Source: DAOSXA01 sp964526835
GTDB taxonomy: Bacteria; Zixibacteria; MSB-5A5; GN15; FEB-12
Assembly (NCBI GenBank): GCA_964526835.1
Contig: CAZGMK010000013.1
Span: forward strand, 13,768 to 77,767
Reading direction: 5' to 3'
Length of the DNA: 64,000 nucleotides
Part shown: piece by piece, positions 1 to 8,049 of the stretch
Position numbering within the stretch: the first letter of the stretch is position 1
How the letters are laid out: every line of letters begins with the position of its first letter
Notes under the pieces: generated by a model
Told to the model about the DNA's origin: nothing
The model's database searches: none
What the model saw: the letters and a program-made list of their open reading frames with translations, nothing else
Made by a program: the position numbers and the translations under genes

Positions 1-1
1 C

Positions 2-79
2 GTCGAGATGATCCTGCTGGACCTTGTGCAGGTGGCCGAGGGCGACCGTTTTCGTCAGGTACTGCAGATCATCAAATAG
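2..79 (+). CDS. C-terminal end of an unidentified protein (partial)
   Basis: An open frame runs in from the left edge and ends at TAG 77-79. The visible 25 residues begin VEMILLDLV and end QVLQIIK. They are amphipathic and look like a C-terminal helix. The frame has no start in the window, so the gene begins to the left. Nothing in so short a tail identifies a family. It lies on the same strand as the histidine kinase that follows about 150 bases later and may or may not share its transcript. Confidence 0.45.
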   Translation, partial: VEMILLDLVQVAEGDRFRQVLQIIK

Positions 80-227
80 TGTCGCCCTGACTGTCCGGTA
101 GTCGGCCCCTGCGGGACTCCGCCGAATACTGTTGACTTGCCCCTTGTTCTCGGCTTACCTTCGGAGAAATCCCGGAGAGAAGCAGCAGATTCTCCTCTCC
201 CGGGGGGTTGGAGAAGCGAGTCGAAAA

Positions 228-1970
228 GTGGCCACTTCTGAATTCAACGAACGCTCTTCCGTTGGCGTCCAGACGTTCGGTCAGGAGCACTACAACGAAC
301 TTCGACGGCGACACATTGTTCGTCTCGTCATCACCTATCTTGTGCCCTTACTCCTGGTCATCGTCTACTTCCAGGTTCGACACAACAGCCTGGTTGACCA
401 GAGCCGCCGCCTGCATCTCAGCGCCATAGCGGAGAACCAGGCTAACACCCTCGACCTCTTTCTAACCGAACGGCGCGTCAACCTGGACAACCTCATCGAC
501 CACCCGAAGTTCAGAATCCCACCGACTTCGAATCAGATGCACGAACACCTGGCGGAGTTACGGGCATCGAGTGGCACGTTCGTCGACCTGGGCTTTTTTG
601 ATTCATCGGGGATCCAGACGGCTTACGCCGGGCCATATCCGTCCCTGGAGCAGCAGGACTACCGAGATGAGGACTGGTACCGAACGCTCTCTAACACCGA
701 ACACGACTTCGTCTTCACAGACATCTACCTGGGCTTTCGTCAGCGTCCCCATTTCACGCTTGCGGTGAGCCGAGAGATTGACGGTCGATTCGTTGTGTTG
801 CGAGCGACCCTGGATCCTGAGAGGATGTACGATTACATCCGCTCGCGCCAAAGCGCGGCCGATGCGGCCACGGTTATTGTGAATCACGAGGGTTATTACC
901 AATTGGTTACCGAGCCCATCGGTTCGCCTCTGGAACTCTCACCATTCATCCCGCCGCAGGAGCCGGCCACCGGGTCAGCGATGGCCTCCATCGATGGCGA
1001 CGATATTACGTACGCGTACCACTGGCTGACCACGGCTGACTGGGCTCTCGTTGCGCGCTCGGTCGGTGATCGAGGGGAGCTGTTCTGGGGACACCAATGG
1101 AGGATACTGCTGGGTTCGATATTGCTTGTCGGTTTGACGCTTGTGGTAATATTGAACCGGGCCAAACGTCTCACCGAGGGTCAGAGGGAATCAGATGAGA
1201 CTCGGGCTCAGCTCGAGCATGCCTCGAAGCTGGCCTCGGTAGGTGAGCTGGCAGCGGGAATAGCGCACGAGATCAACAATCCCCTGGCCGTAATCAGCGA
1301 AGAATCCGGACTGATTATGGACTATATGAGCCCGGAATTCAACAAGGATATCAGCCGGGAGGAGCTGCTGGAACGCCTGAAGGCAATTCAGCATTCGGCT
1401 TTCCGGTGCCGCGATATCACTCGTAAGTTGCTGAACTTCGTTAGGCGTTCTGAATTGAAGCTGTCAGAGCATGACATTCACCCGGTCATCGACTCCGTTG
1501 TGGATGGCCTGCTTGGCCCCGAGATCGAGGTCTCTAATGTCGAAGTCGTGCGTGAGTACGATCGCAGCCTCCCCACACTTGTGACCGATTCGAACCAGCT
1601 TCAGCAAGTGATCCTGAATATGCTCAACAACGCCTTCGATGCTATCGGCGATGGCCCCGGAAGAGTCACTATCGAAACGTCCATGGACGAAGGCCAGGTG
1701 AGAATCGATATCACCGACACGGGACACGGTATGACTCAGGAACAGCTTGAGCGAGTGTTCATGCCTTTCTTTACGACCAAAGAGGTGGGCAAGGGGACCG
1801 GCCTGGGATTATCTGTCAGCTACGGTATCATCAAGAGCCTGGGCGGCATGATCGAAGTGAGCAGCAGAGTGAATGAGGGCAGTACGTTCACAATCTTTCT
1901 GCCCATGACCGAAAGACGCAACAAGTCAACTCAAGACAAAAGGGCTGAATCGTGGCGATCAGAAAAGTGA
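228..1970 (+). CDS. Membrane sensor histidine kinase with periplasmic Cache-type sensor
   Basis: Inner-membrane sensor kinase of about 580 residues. A first membrane helix lies near residues 31-49, followed by an extracytoplasmic region of about 240 residues that resembles a double-Cache sensor, and a second helix near 290-309. The cytoplasmic part has the phospho-accepting His347 in HEINNPLAV, an N box (NMLNNAFDAI, near 464), G1 (DTGHGM), an F box (FMPFFTT) and G2 (GKGTGLGLS, near 521), so the ATPase should be active. GTG 228 is preferred because GGAGAAG lies at 210-216. The frame also extends upstream to a TTG at 132, but that has no ribosome site. The next three genes overlap or abut it, so its partners are probably the two receiver proteins downstream. 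The ligand is unknown, although the linked anion symporter suggests a carboxylate or inorganic anion. Confidence 0.9.
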   Translation: MATSEFNERSSVGVQTFGQEHYNELRRRHIVRLVITYLVPLLLVIVYFQVRHNSLVDQSRRLHLSAIAENQANTLDLFLTERRVNLDNLIDHPKFRIPPTSNQMHEHLAELRASSGTFVDLGFFDSSGIQTAYAGPYPSLEQQDYRDEDWYRTLSNTEHDFVFTDIYLGFRQRPHFTLAVSREIDGRFVVLRATLDPERMYDYIRSRQSAADAATVIVNHEGYYQLVTEPIGSPLELSPFIPPQEPATGSAMASIDGDDITYAYHWLTTADWALVARSVGDRGELFWGHQWRILLGSILLVGLTLVVILNRAKRLTEGQRESDETRAQLEHASKLASVGELAAGIAHEINNPLAVISEESGLIMDYMSPEFNKDISREELLERLKAIQHSAFRCRDITRKLLNFVRRSELKLSEHDIHPVIDSVVDGLLGPEIEVSNVEVVREYDRSLPTLVTDSNQLQQVILNMLNNAFDAIGDGPGRVTIETSMDEGQVRIDITDTGHGMTQEQLERVFMPFFTTKEVGKGTGLGLSVSYGIIKSLGGMIEVSSRVNEGSTFTIFLPMTERRNKSTQDKRAESWRSEK

Positions 1971-2518
1971 AAGACCTGATGGTCCCACTGAGCGAATACC
2001 CTACTGTCGCGCAAAACGCCAGTCTGTTCGAGGCGGTCCTGGCGCTCGACCGGGCGCAGGAAAACTTGCCGCCCGGGAGGCAACCCTACCGCGCGGTGCT
2101 GGTCGTGGACAGCGAAGAGCGAATAGTAGGGAAGATCGGGCAGCTCGGTTTACTGAAGGCCCTGGAACCGCAAAGCACGGTAGTCGACGATCTGGCTACC
2201 CTGAACCGCGCCGGTGTCAGCAACGGGATCCCGGATTCCGCGATGAAGCACTACCGGCTGTTCCAGCGGGAAATGAGTGACCTATGCCTGGCCGCCCGAA
2301 GTCTTCCGGTTCGCAACGTCATGCACCCAATCACCGAGCATATCGACTATGAGGCCAGTCTCTGCGAAGCCGCCCACCAAATGGTGGTCTGGCAGACCCT
2401 ATCGATACTCGTAACCAGGGGCAATGAGACAGTCGGGCTGATTCGTCTGGCCGAGCTGTGTGATGAGGTGGTGAAGAGCATGAAGACAGCCGACGACGGA
2501 GGAGTCGACGATGAGTAA
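1952..2518 (+). CDS. Tandem CBS-domain protein
   Basis: Soluble protein of 188 residues with two CBS motifs, roughly residues 5-65 and 115-180 (VKDLMVPLSEYPTV at the start and VRNVMHPITEHIDYEASL in the second half). CBS pairs usually bind adenine nucleotides and regulate a partner enzyme or transporter. The GTG start lies inside the end of the kinase gene, a 19-base overlap, and its stop overlaps the next start, so translation is probably coupled. Placed between a kinase and a receiver-symporter fusion, it may add an energy-status input to the same system, which is an inference from position. No DNA-binding or catalytic domain is visible. Confidence 0.8.
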   Translation: MAIRKVKDLMVPLSEYPTVAQNASLFEAVLALDRAQENLPPGRQPYRAVLVVDSEERIVGKIGQLGLLKALEPQSTVVDDLATLNRAGVSNGIPDSAMKHYRLFQREMSDLCLAARSLPVRNVMHPITEHIDYEASLCEAAHQMVVWQTLSILVTRGNETVGLIRLAELCDEVVKSMKTADDGGVDDE

Positions 2519-3563
2519 AGTGCTTCTCGTTGACGACGAAGAGCAGTTTCGAAGAAACCTGGCCGATCGCCTTGCCCTGCGCGGTTACGAGACCGTGGAA
2601 GCGACCAACGGTGAGGAGGCGGTTCGAAAGGCTCGCTCAGACCAGGATATCGACGTGGTCCTGTTGGACTGCAAGATGCCCGGAATGAGCGGGGAACAGA
2701 CTCTGGTCGAAATCAGATCGTTCCGCCCCGCCATCCAGGTGATCATGCTCACCGGTCATGGCACAATGGAATCGGCTATGGAGACCGGCCGGCTCGAGGC
2801 CTATTCCTATCTGCAGAAACCCTGCGACCTTGACGAGCTGATCAAAACCATCGATAGCGCGCGGGAGGATCGAATCCATGTCATGGCTCGACACGAGATA
2901 CCGCACGTCGAGCGCGGTTCTGTCAAGAAATGGCTTATCGGTTCACACAATTCCCGGCCCGGTATAATCCTGCTTGGCCTGCTCTTGTTTGCTCTGGTCG
3001 TACTGGCGCCGGCGCCCGATCGCCTGATCAATCTTCTGAGCGCTCCCAAGACGGGTCAGACCAGCGATGTCAATATTGGCTTTGCCGGTTACCGATCCAT
3101 GGATAAGGACGAGACAATCGCCGACTACTATAGTCACAAGCACAAGATATACAATATCGAAGTCTCGGACGACGGCGCGAAGGCGAAGAGCCCGCAGACA
3201 CCTCGCCAGGTTGCCTTCAAGGCCAGGGTGATGCTCGCCACCCTTATTGTCGCTGCGTTGTTCTGGGCGTCTGGGGCGGTACCGGTCGGAATCACCGCGC
3301 TGCTGGTGGGGGTTCTGATGTACTTTTTCGGTGTGCTGCAGCCGGATGCTATAGCCGGGGCATATGCCAAGGATGCGGTGATCTTCATTTTCGGAGTGTT
3401 GGCCATTTCGCTGGCGATCTCCAAGACCGGACTGGATCGCCGCATCGGGCTTCTGCTACTTGGGCCGGCGAAGACTCTGCCTAGATTGCTCTTCATCTTT
3501 CTGCCACTGCTGGCCATGGCGTGCTCAGTCGTATCGGAGAGCATGCATTGGTGGCATTCATAA
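2511..3563 (+). CDS. Receiver domain fused to the N-terminal half of a DASS/SLC13-type anion symporter (frameshifted)
   Basis: Residues 1 to about 125 are a response-regulator receiver: acidic pocket VDDEE, phospho-acceptor Asp53 in LLDCKMPG, Thr81 in MLTGHG and Lys in LQKPCD. After a linker, hydrophobic helices begin (GIILLGLLLFALVVLAP) and the rest reads as the N-terminal half of a divalent-anion/sodium symporter. This frame stops at 3563, while the missing half continues in another frame from about 3521. GAGAG at 3537-3541 looks like a 2-base AG duplication. Removing AG would join ...VVSE to EHALVAF, as expected for this family. ATG 2511 follows GGAGGAG at 2500-2506 and overlaps the CBS gene by 8 bases. 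It may be a sequencing error, a real mutation or a recoding site. Confidence 0.75.
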   Translation: MSKVLLVDDEEQFRRNLADRLALRGYETVEATNGEEAVRKARSDQDIDVVLLDCKMPGMSGEQTLVEIRSFRPAIQVIMLTGHGTMESAMETGRLEAYSYLQKPCDLDELIKTIDSAREDRIHVMARHEIPHVERGSVKKWLIGSHNSRPGIILLGLLLFALVVLAPAPDRLINLLSAPKTGQTSDVNIGFAGYRSMDKDETIADYYSHKHKIYNIEVSDDGAKAKSPQTPRQVAFKARVMLATLIVAALFWASGAVPVGITALLVGVLMYFFGVLQPDAIAGAYAKDAVIFIFGVLAISLAISKTGLDRRIGLLLLGPAKTLPRLLFIFLPLLAMACSVVSESMHWWHS

Positions 3564-4546
3564 TGCCGCTGTTTATGATGGTCTACACGACCTCGATACG
3601 GGCTGCGGGAATCAAGAAAGACCGGGCTCTTGCGGTGATGTTTGGGCTAACACTCTGCTACTCCGCCAACTCCGGGGGGCCGGGATCGCCGGCGGCCGGG
3701 GGACGAAATGCTATCATGATGGGGATCCTGCAGGACTACAACATTGCCCCGAGTTTCGGAGAGTGGGTACTCTATGGAATGCCGTTCGTGCCGGTCATGG
3801 CACTGGTCATCGCGACCTATTTCTACTTTCGGTTCCGTCGACAGTTGACGGTGAAGTCATTGAATGTTGCGGCTATAGTGCGGCAGGCTTCCGATAAGAT
3901 CGGCCCGATGAATCGTAATGAGTACATCACCGCTGCCGTCCTGATTCTGGTGATTGCGCTGTGGATTGGCGCCAGTGATACATTCGGCATGGGCGGTCCG
4001 GTCATTCTGGGGATCGTGATTCTGAACATCCTGCGCATACTGAAATGGCGAGACATTGCTTCGATCCACTGGGAAGTAGTGGCCCTTTACGCCAGCGCCA
4101 GCGCCCTGGGTAAAGGCCTGGCCGAAACCGGGGGAGCGCTTTTCCTGGCCGACAGCTTCCTCTCCATTCTCCCCGATTTCATGAGCGAAGGGTCGGGACT
4201 CGCCATGGCAGCCAGTCTGTTTACGGGGCTGTCAACCAACTTCATGTCGGATGGCGCCACAGTATCCGCCATCGGTCCGATAACCGTGCCGATGGCTATA
4301 CTCAGTAACACTCATCCCTGGATGATAGGCTTTGCCACCGCCTTTGCCTCGTCATTTGCTCACATGCTGATTATCGGCACGCCTTCGAATGCCATCGCCT
4401 TCGCCATGGCCAAGGACCCTGTTACCGGAGAGCAGTTGCTGACTCTGGGCGACTTCCTGAAGCATGGTGCCGTTATTCTGCTCCTGTCTTTCGCGGTTCT
4501 CTGGGGGTGGACCATCCTTCTTTACTGGCGCTTTATCGGTTTCTAG
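3521..4546 (+). CDS. C-terminal half of the DASS/SLC13-type anion symporter (continuation after frameshift)
   Basis: This 341-residue frame completes the transporter started at 2511. It carries many membrane helices and the two pseudo-symmetric substrate/sodium regions typical of DASS carriers: NSGGPGSPAAGGRNAIMMG near residue 50 and TNFMSDGATVSAIGP near 245, followed by HMLIIGTPSNAIAFA. Before the shift point the first residues (MLSRIG) do not belong to the family, and the true protein enters at EHALVAFIMPLF. An independent start is unlikely because the halves are not separate domains. DASS carriers move dicarboxylates, citrate or sulfate with sodium. The substrate cannot be read from the sequence. 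Confidence 0.75.
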   Translation: MLSRIGEHALVAFIMPLFMMVYTTSIRAAGIKKDRALAVMFGLTLCYSANSGGPGSPAAGGRNAIMMGILQDYNIAPSFGEWVLYGMPFVPVMALVIATYFYFRFRRQLTVKSLNVAAIVRQASDKIGPMNRNEYITAAVLILVIALWIGASDTFGMGGPVILGIVILNILRILKWRDIASIHWEVVALYASASALGKGLAETGGALFLADSFLSILPDFMSEGSGLAMAASLFTGLSTNFMSDGATVSAIGPITVPMAILSNTHPWMIGFATAFASSFAHMLIIGTPSNAIAFAMAKDPVTGEQLLTLGDFLKHGAVILLLSFAVLWGWTILLYWRFIGF

Positions 4547-4569
4547 TCACCTAATGAAAGGTCTCAGAT

Positions 4570-5061
4570 ATGAGTGAGAAGAAGATCAAGTTGCTGATCG
4601 TCGACGACGAGGAGAAGTTCCTCGAGTCGATTGCCAAGCGCCTGCAGATGCGGGACTTCGAAGTTACGACCGCTACGCGCGGCGCTGAGGCCGTGGAGAT
4701 CGCTCGAAAAGAGAAGTTCGATCTGGCCCTTCTCGACCTGAAGATGCCGGGGATGGACGGCAAGCAGGTCCTGCAAATACTCAAGAGTGAGCACAAGTAC
4801 CTGGAGGTCATAATCCTCAACGGTCACGGGTCGATGGACTCGGCTGTTGATTGCACCAAGCTGGGGGCTTTCTCCTACCTTCCCAAGCCGTATGAACTCG
4901 AGAAGCTCCTGGACACGCTGCGCCAGGCTTACGAAGAGCGGATGCGGAAAAAGTGGCAGGACGACCAGGAACGTATGGACAAGATCACGAATATGGCTAC
5001 CGGGCAAAGTGCTCTGGCCATCCTGCGCGAACTGCGTCGCATTGATGATGAACGTAAGTAG
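4570..5061 (+). CDS. Stand-alone response-regulator receiver protein
   Basis: A 163-residue single-domain regulator: acidic pocket VDDEE at 11-15, phospho-acceptor Asp56 in LLDLKMPGMDG and Lys106 in LPKPYE. The usual Thr/Ser after strand 4 is Asn84 (ILNGHGSMDS), which is unusual and may alter the phosphorylated conformation. The charged C-terminal helix region (from about 125) has no recognisable output domain. ATG 4570 is preceded by GAAAGG at 4556-4561. It follows the receiver-symporter fusion by 23 bases and is probably in the same transcript. It may shuttle phosphate or act by protein contact with the kinase, CBS protein or transporter. Confidence 0.85.
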   Translation: MSEKKIKLLIVDDEEKFLESIAKRLQMRDFEVTTATRGAEAVEIARKEKFDLALLDLKMPGMDGKQVLQILKSEHKYLEVIILNGHGSMDSAVDCTKLGAFSYLPKPYELEKLLDTLRQAYEERMRKKWQDDQERMDKITNMATGQSALAILRELRRIDDERK

Positions 5062-5232
5062 TCTTGCCGGATCGAAAATGCACGAGAGTAAGCGGGCCCC
5101 GTCCTGTGTCGCTCTCTGTTCGACCTCATCGCCCCGTTAGCAGTTCTACTGGCTAACGCGTCGGCGGGCGGCGATCATACGATCGATGCAGAGTCGTAAT
5201 CGATAACCTCAAACGAACTGTGGCACGGCCAG

Positions 5233-5562
5233 ATGACATACCACCCTCCAGGCGACGATCGTCGCGATGTAATCACTCACGATCGTGATGCCATTCATCG
5301 CATGATACTGGCCAACCAGCGGACTTTCCTGTCATACCTGCGCACAGCGCTGACTTTCTTCGTGGCCGGTATCACCTTTGTTAAATTCTTCCAGGAGCTT
5401 ATAGTAGAACTGATCGGGTGGGTGTTTATTCCGCTCGGGCTGGCCACCTTTGTCGTCGGCATCTATCGGTATAATCAACTGCGCGTACGAATCGTTCGCA
5501 TGGGAAGACCGCTCAAACACCAGCGTGAACATCCGATTCATGATCCGTCCGAAGATGAATAA
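5233..5562 (+). CDS. DUF202-family small membrane protein
   Basis: A 109-residue protein with an N-terminal segment containing ANQRTFLSYLRTALTFF, the conserved RTFLAWIRTAL-like motif of DUF202, followed by two membrane helices around residues 41-60 and 66-84 and a basic tail. DUF202 proteins (YidH-like) have no settled function. The gene follows the receiver gene after 171 bases and ends just before a hairpin, so it could be the last gene of the two-component cluster or stand alone. The start ATG 5233 has only a weak ribosome site. Confidence 0.75.
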   Translation: MTYHPPGDDRRDVITHDRDAIHRMILANQRTFLSYLRTALTFFVAGITFVKFFQELIVELIGWVFIPLGLATFVVGIYRYNQLRVRIVRMGRPLKHQREHPIHDPSEDE

Positions 5563-5564
5563 CA

Positions 5565-5589
5565 AAGGCGGAGCATCCGACTCCGCCTT
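5565..5589 (+). terminator. Hairpin terminator after the DUF202 gene
   Basis: AAGGCGGAG (5565-5573) and CTCCGCCTT (5581-5589) form a perfect 9-bp stem with a 7-base loop, three bases after the stop. The downstream T-run is short (CTT), so termination may be moderate. Confidence 0.55.
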
Positions 5590-5726
5590 CTGACACTGTG
5601 GGAATAAAGGACCGCTCGGCGTCCGATGCCGAAGGTGGGAGGTCCTTCACTCTCTTTAACGAAACAGTGGTATATGGAGTTCCATAGCCCAAGGTCTTTT
5701 TCACGTCGCAGGCCCGAGTTGATTGA

Positions 5727-5755
5727 TTGTCCGACTACCGTTCAGCCGGTATATT
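5727..5755 (+). promoter_or_regulatory. Sigma-70-type promoter directly before the RqcH-like gene
   Basis: TTGTCC (5727-5732), 17 bases, TATATT (5750-5755). The predicted transcription start falls at or beside ATG 5762, so the mRNA would have almost no leader. Confidence 0.5.
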
Positions 5756-5761
5756 GATCAT

Positions 5762-7435
5762 ATGCAGACCGCCTTACACACATACAGCCTGGTCCGGCAG
5801 CTTCAGCGCGAAGCAGTTGGCGGCCAGCTCGTGTCCACTGAATGGTATCGCAAGGAGCGGGCGGCATACATGTTCATCAAACAGGGCAAGAGCCGGCAAG
5901 CTATGGGGATTGTGTACCATCCGGCCGGATCGGGGTGCTTCCTCGTACCGGCGTCCAAGGTGAAGATCGAAACTCGCGAGAAGCCCTGGCCGTTCTTCGA
6001 TGCAGACGGGGCGACGATCGTATCGGTGAAGCAGAGGGGACTGGATCGACTGTTCGAAATCGGCCTTGATAAAGATGGTCGCCGCCACTTCCTGGCGGTT
6101 GAGGCGCTTGGCCCGAACGCCAATATCTGGCATCTGGATGAGCAGCGCTGTCTGTCAGGAACGCTCCGAAAGAGAGAGTTTGAATCCGGCCGCCTCTACA
6201 ATCCACCGTCATTGCCGACCCATCTGGACCCCAGAAGCGTTGCTCCGAAAGAGTTGGCGGACCGCTGGCGCGAACATGAGGACCTAACCGCGGTGCAGTT
6301 CATCGAAAAACACGTCCTCGGTTTCAACCGCCGCCTGGCCCTTGAAGTCGTGGAGCGGGTTGAACGAGACCTCGGGCGTCCGATCAATCCTAATGGCGGC
6401 GACGAGTCGACCATTTTGCGAATCATGCACGAGCTGATTGATCGTTTCGGTATAGGCGAACCGGGTTATCTGCACAGCACCGGCCGTGGTCCGGAGGCAT
6501 ACCCGTTCAAACTCACGGTCGTCGATGAACCCCCTCAGCGTTTCAAGACTCTGTCGCTGGCTATCAAGGCGGCGGCCGAGTTGAGGCAGGACAGGGTTGA
6601 GAAGCGCGATGAGCGTCAGACCACGATTCAGGCGGTCAAACGCCAGGTGAAGAAACTGGAGCGTTTGCAGGAGAATGTGGCGGCGGACCTCAAAAAGGCG
6701 GCCGATTACGACCGTTATCGTCGTTGCGCCGAGCTGCTACAGATCAACTACAGTCGCCTGAAAAGGGGAATGGAAAGCATCGCCGTCGACGATGTGTACC
6801 ACGACCCACCACAGCCGGTACAGATCAGGCTGGATCCGGCCCTGAGCCCACAGGAGAACGTCGAGCGCTACGCCCGTCGGTATCGCAAGGGTCGCGATGG
6901 TCACGAATTGCTGGCCCGCCGACTGGAGCTGACCCGCATGGACCTCGAGAAGGCCCGCACTATGCTGGCCGACCTTGAGCAGAACTTCGAGCCTGCGAGC
7001 CAACGATTCCGTGAGGAGCTGCAGTCGCTGGTGCCGCGCCAAGGTGGTTCGAAGCGCGAAACTTCGATTCGCTTGCCATATCGGGAGCATCTTCTCTCGA
7101 CCGGGGTCCGGCTGTTCGTGGGTCGCGACGGAACCGACAATGACCGGACAACGTTCGAGTTCGCTAAACCGTACGAACTCTGGTTCCACACTCAGCAGTG
7201 TCCCGGATCCCATGTTGTTATGAAGTATCCCAACAAGTCATTCGAACCCTCGTCAAAGGAGATCGCCGAGGCCGCAGCTGTGGCCGCCTGGCACTCCAAG
7301 GCCCGCAATGATACCCTGGTGCCAGTGATCTACACCGAGCGACGGCATGTCCGCAAACCGCGCAAGGCCAAGCCGGGGCTGGTGACTGTGGACCGCGAGA
7401 AGTCGATTATGGTCGAACCCCGCCCCCCGACGTGA
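5762..7435 (+). CDS. rqcH: NFACT family protein, RqcH/Rqc2-like (fibronectin-binding A homologue)
   Basis: A 557-residue protein with an NFACT-N region (about 1-200), a central coiled-coil/helical segment rich in Arg, Lys and Glu (about 260-430) and a C-terminal NFACT-R domain (about 435-557) marked by YELWFHTQQCPGSHVVMKYP and a terminal KPGLVTVDREKSI motif. Homologues bind the obstructed 50S subunit and recruit tRNA-Ala to add C-terminal alanine tails to stalled nascent chains. Older databases call them fibronectin-binding proteins. ATG 5762 is chosen over the TTG at 5723 because a good -10 lies between them and the family start fits. It appears monocistronic. Confidence 0.85.
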   Translation: MQTALHTYSLVRQLQREAVGGQLVSTEWYRKERAAYMFIKQGKSRQAMGIVYHPAGSGCFLVPASKVKIETREKPWPFFDADGATIVSVKQRGLDRLFEIGLDKDGRRHFLAVEALGPNANIWHLDEQRCLSGTLRKREFESGRLYNPPSLPTHLDPRSVAPKELADRWREHEDLTAVQFIEKHVLGFNRRLALEVVERVERDLGRPINPNGGDESTILRIMHELIDRFGIGEPGYLHSTGRGPEAYPFKLTVVDEPPQRFKTLSLAIKAAAELRQDRVEKRDERQTTIQAVKRQVKKLERLQENVAADLKKAADYDRYRRCAELLQINYSRLKRGMESIAVDDVYHDPPQPVQIRLDPALSPQENVERYARRYRKGRDGHELLARRLELTRMDLEKARTMLADLEQNFEPASQRFREELQSLVPRQGGSKRETSIRLPYREHLLSTGVRLFVGRDGTDNDRTTFEFAKPYELWFHTQQCPGSHVVMKYPNKSFEPSSKEIAEAAAVAAWHSKARNDTLVPVIYTERRHVRKPRKAKPGLVTVDREKSIMVEPRPPT

Positions 7436-7487
7436 CGCTACCCGACCGGGAACCAAACCTGACGACCAGGTATAATGGATACGGCTA

Positions 7488-7516
7488 TTGACGGTCGACT
7501 AAAGCCAATGTATACT
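7488..7516 (+). promoter_or_regulatory. Strong sigma-70-type promoter of the first metal-efflux cluster
   Basis: TTGACG (7488-7493), 17 bases, TATACT (7511-7516) matches the consensus well. The next start codon in the frame is ATG 7526, only 9 bases after the -10, so the first message is probably leaderless. Confidence 0.65.
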
Positions 7517-7525
7517 GAATCTTCA

Positions 7526-7954
7526 ATGCTTGAGAAACTGCGCAGAACCCTAACCTGGACCGTGTGCCTGGCCTTTGCCGCTTCAATCGCGGGAGGCGTC
7601 CACGATGGCGTATTGTGCATTGCCGGGGACGGAGAGATGAAAATAGAGTCCATTTGCCTGCCCGGCTGTCCGGAAGAGGCGACGGAGTGCAGCAGCGCGG
7701 ATTCCAACGCGATCGAACATAGGTACGACGGCTGCTACGAGTGCACCGACCACCCGCTGGGAGGCGTGCTCAAGCTTGCGCGCCAGCGCAACGACTCCGA
7801 TCCAGCGGCCTCTGCTGTCGCGTCGCCGGCGGCCATGGCGCCGCCTGCCATTCCGAGTATCCATTTGGAGACCGAACGGATCGCTGGTCCTCTTGCACTC
7901 CACGGTCCGAGTCCCCCGGCGCTAACCTTGTACACAATCATTCTCATCTGCTGA
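7526..7954 (+). CDS. Small Cys-rich secreted protein leading the first metal-efflux cluster
   Basis: About 142 residues. A basic start (LEKLRRTLTW) and a hydrophobic stretch form a probable signal peptide ending near SIAGG. The mature part has spaced cysteines in GVLCIAGDG, SICLPGC, ATECSS and YDGCYECTDHPLGG, then an Ala/Pro-rich low-complexity region. It resembles, from memory, uncharacterised proteins found in front of CusC/CzcC genes (an LC-x-G-DG block and a C-x2-C-x-D-x-P block). A periplasmic metal-binding or metal-sensing role is inferred only from cysteines and position. An earlier ATG at 7475 lies before the promoter and is unlikely to be used. Confidence 0.6.
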   Translation: MLEKLRRTLTWTVCLAFAASIAGGVHDGVLCIAGDGEMKIESICLPGCPEEATECSSADSNAIEHRYDGCYECTDHPLGGVLKLARQRNDSDPAASAVASPAAMAPPAIPSIHLETERIAGPLALHGPSPPALTLYTIILIC

Positions 7955-8049
7955 TCCTTTCATCCTTCGTGATATCCTAACCGAACCTTTCATCGGTCCA
8001 GGCGGCAAACCGTCCGGGCTGATGTCACCTGTCATCGGGAGATCATTGG

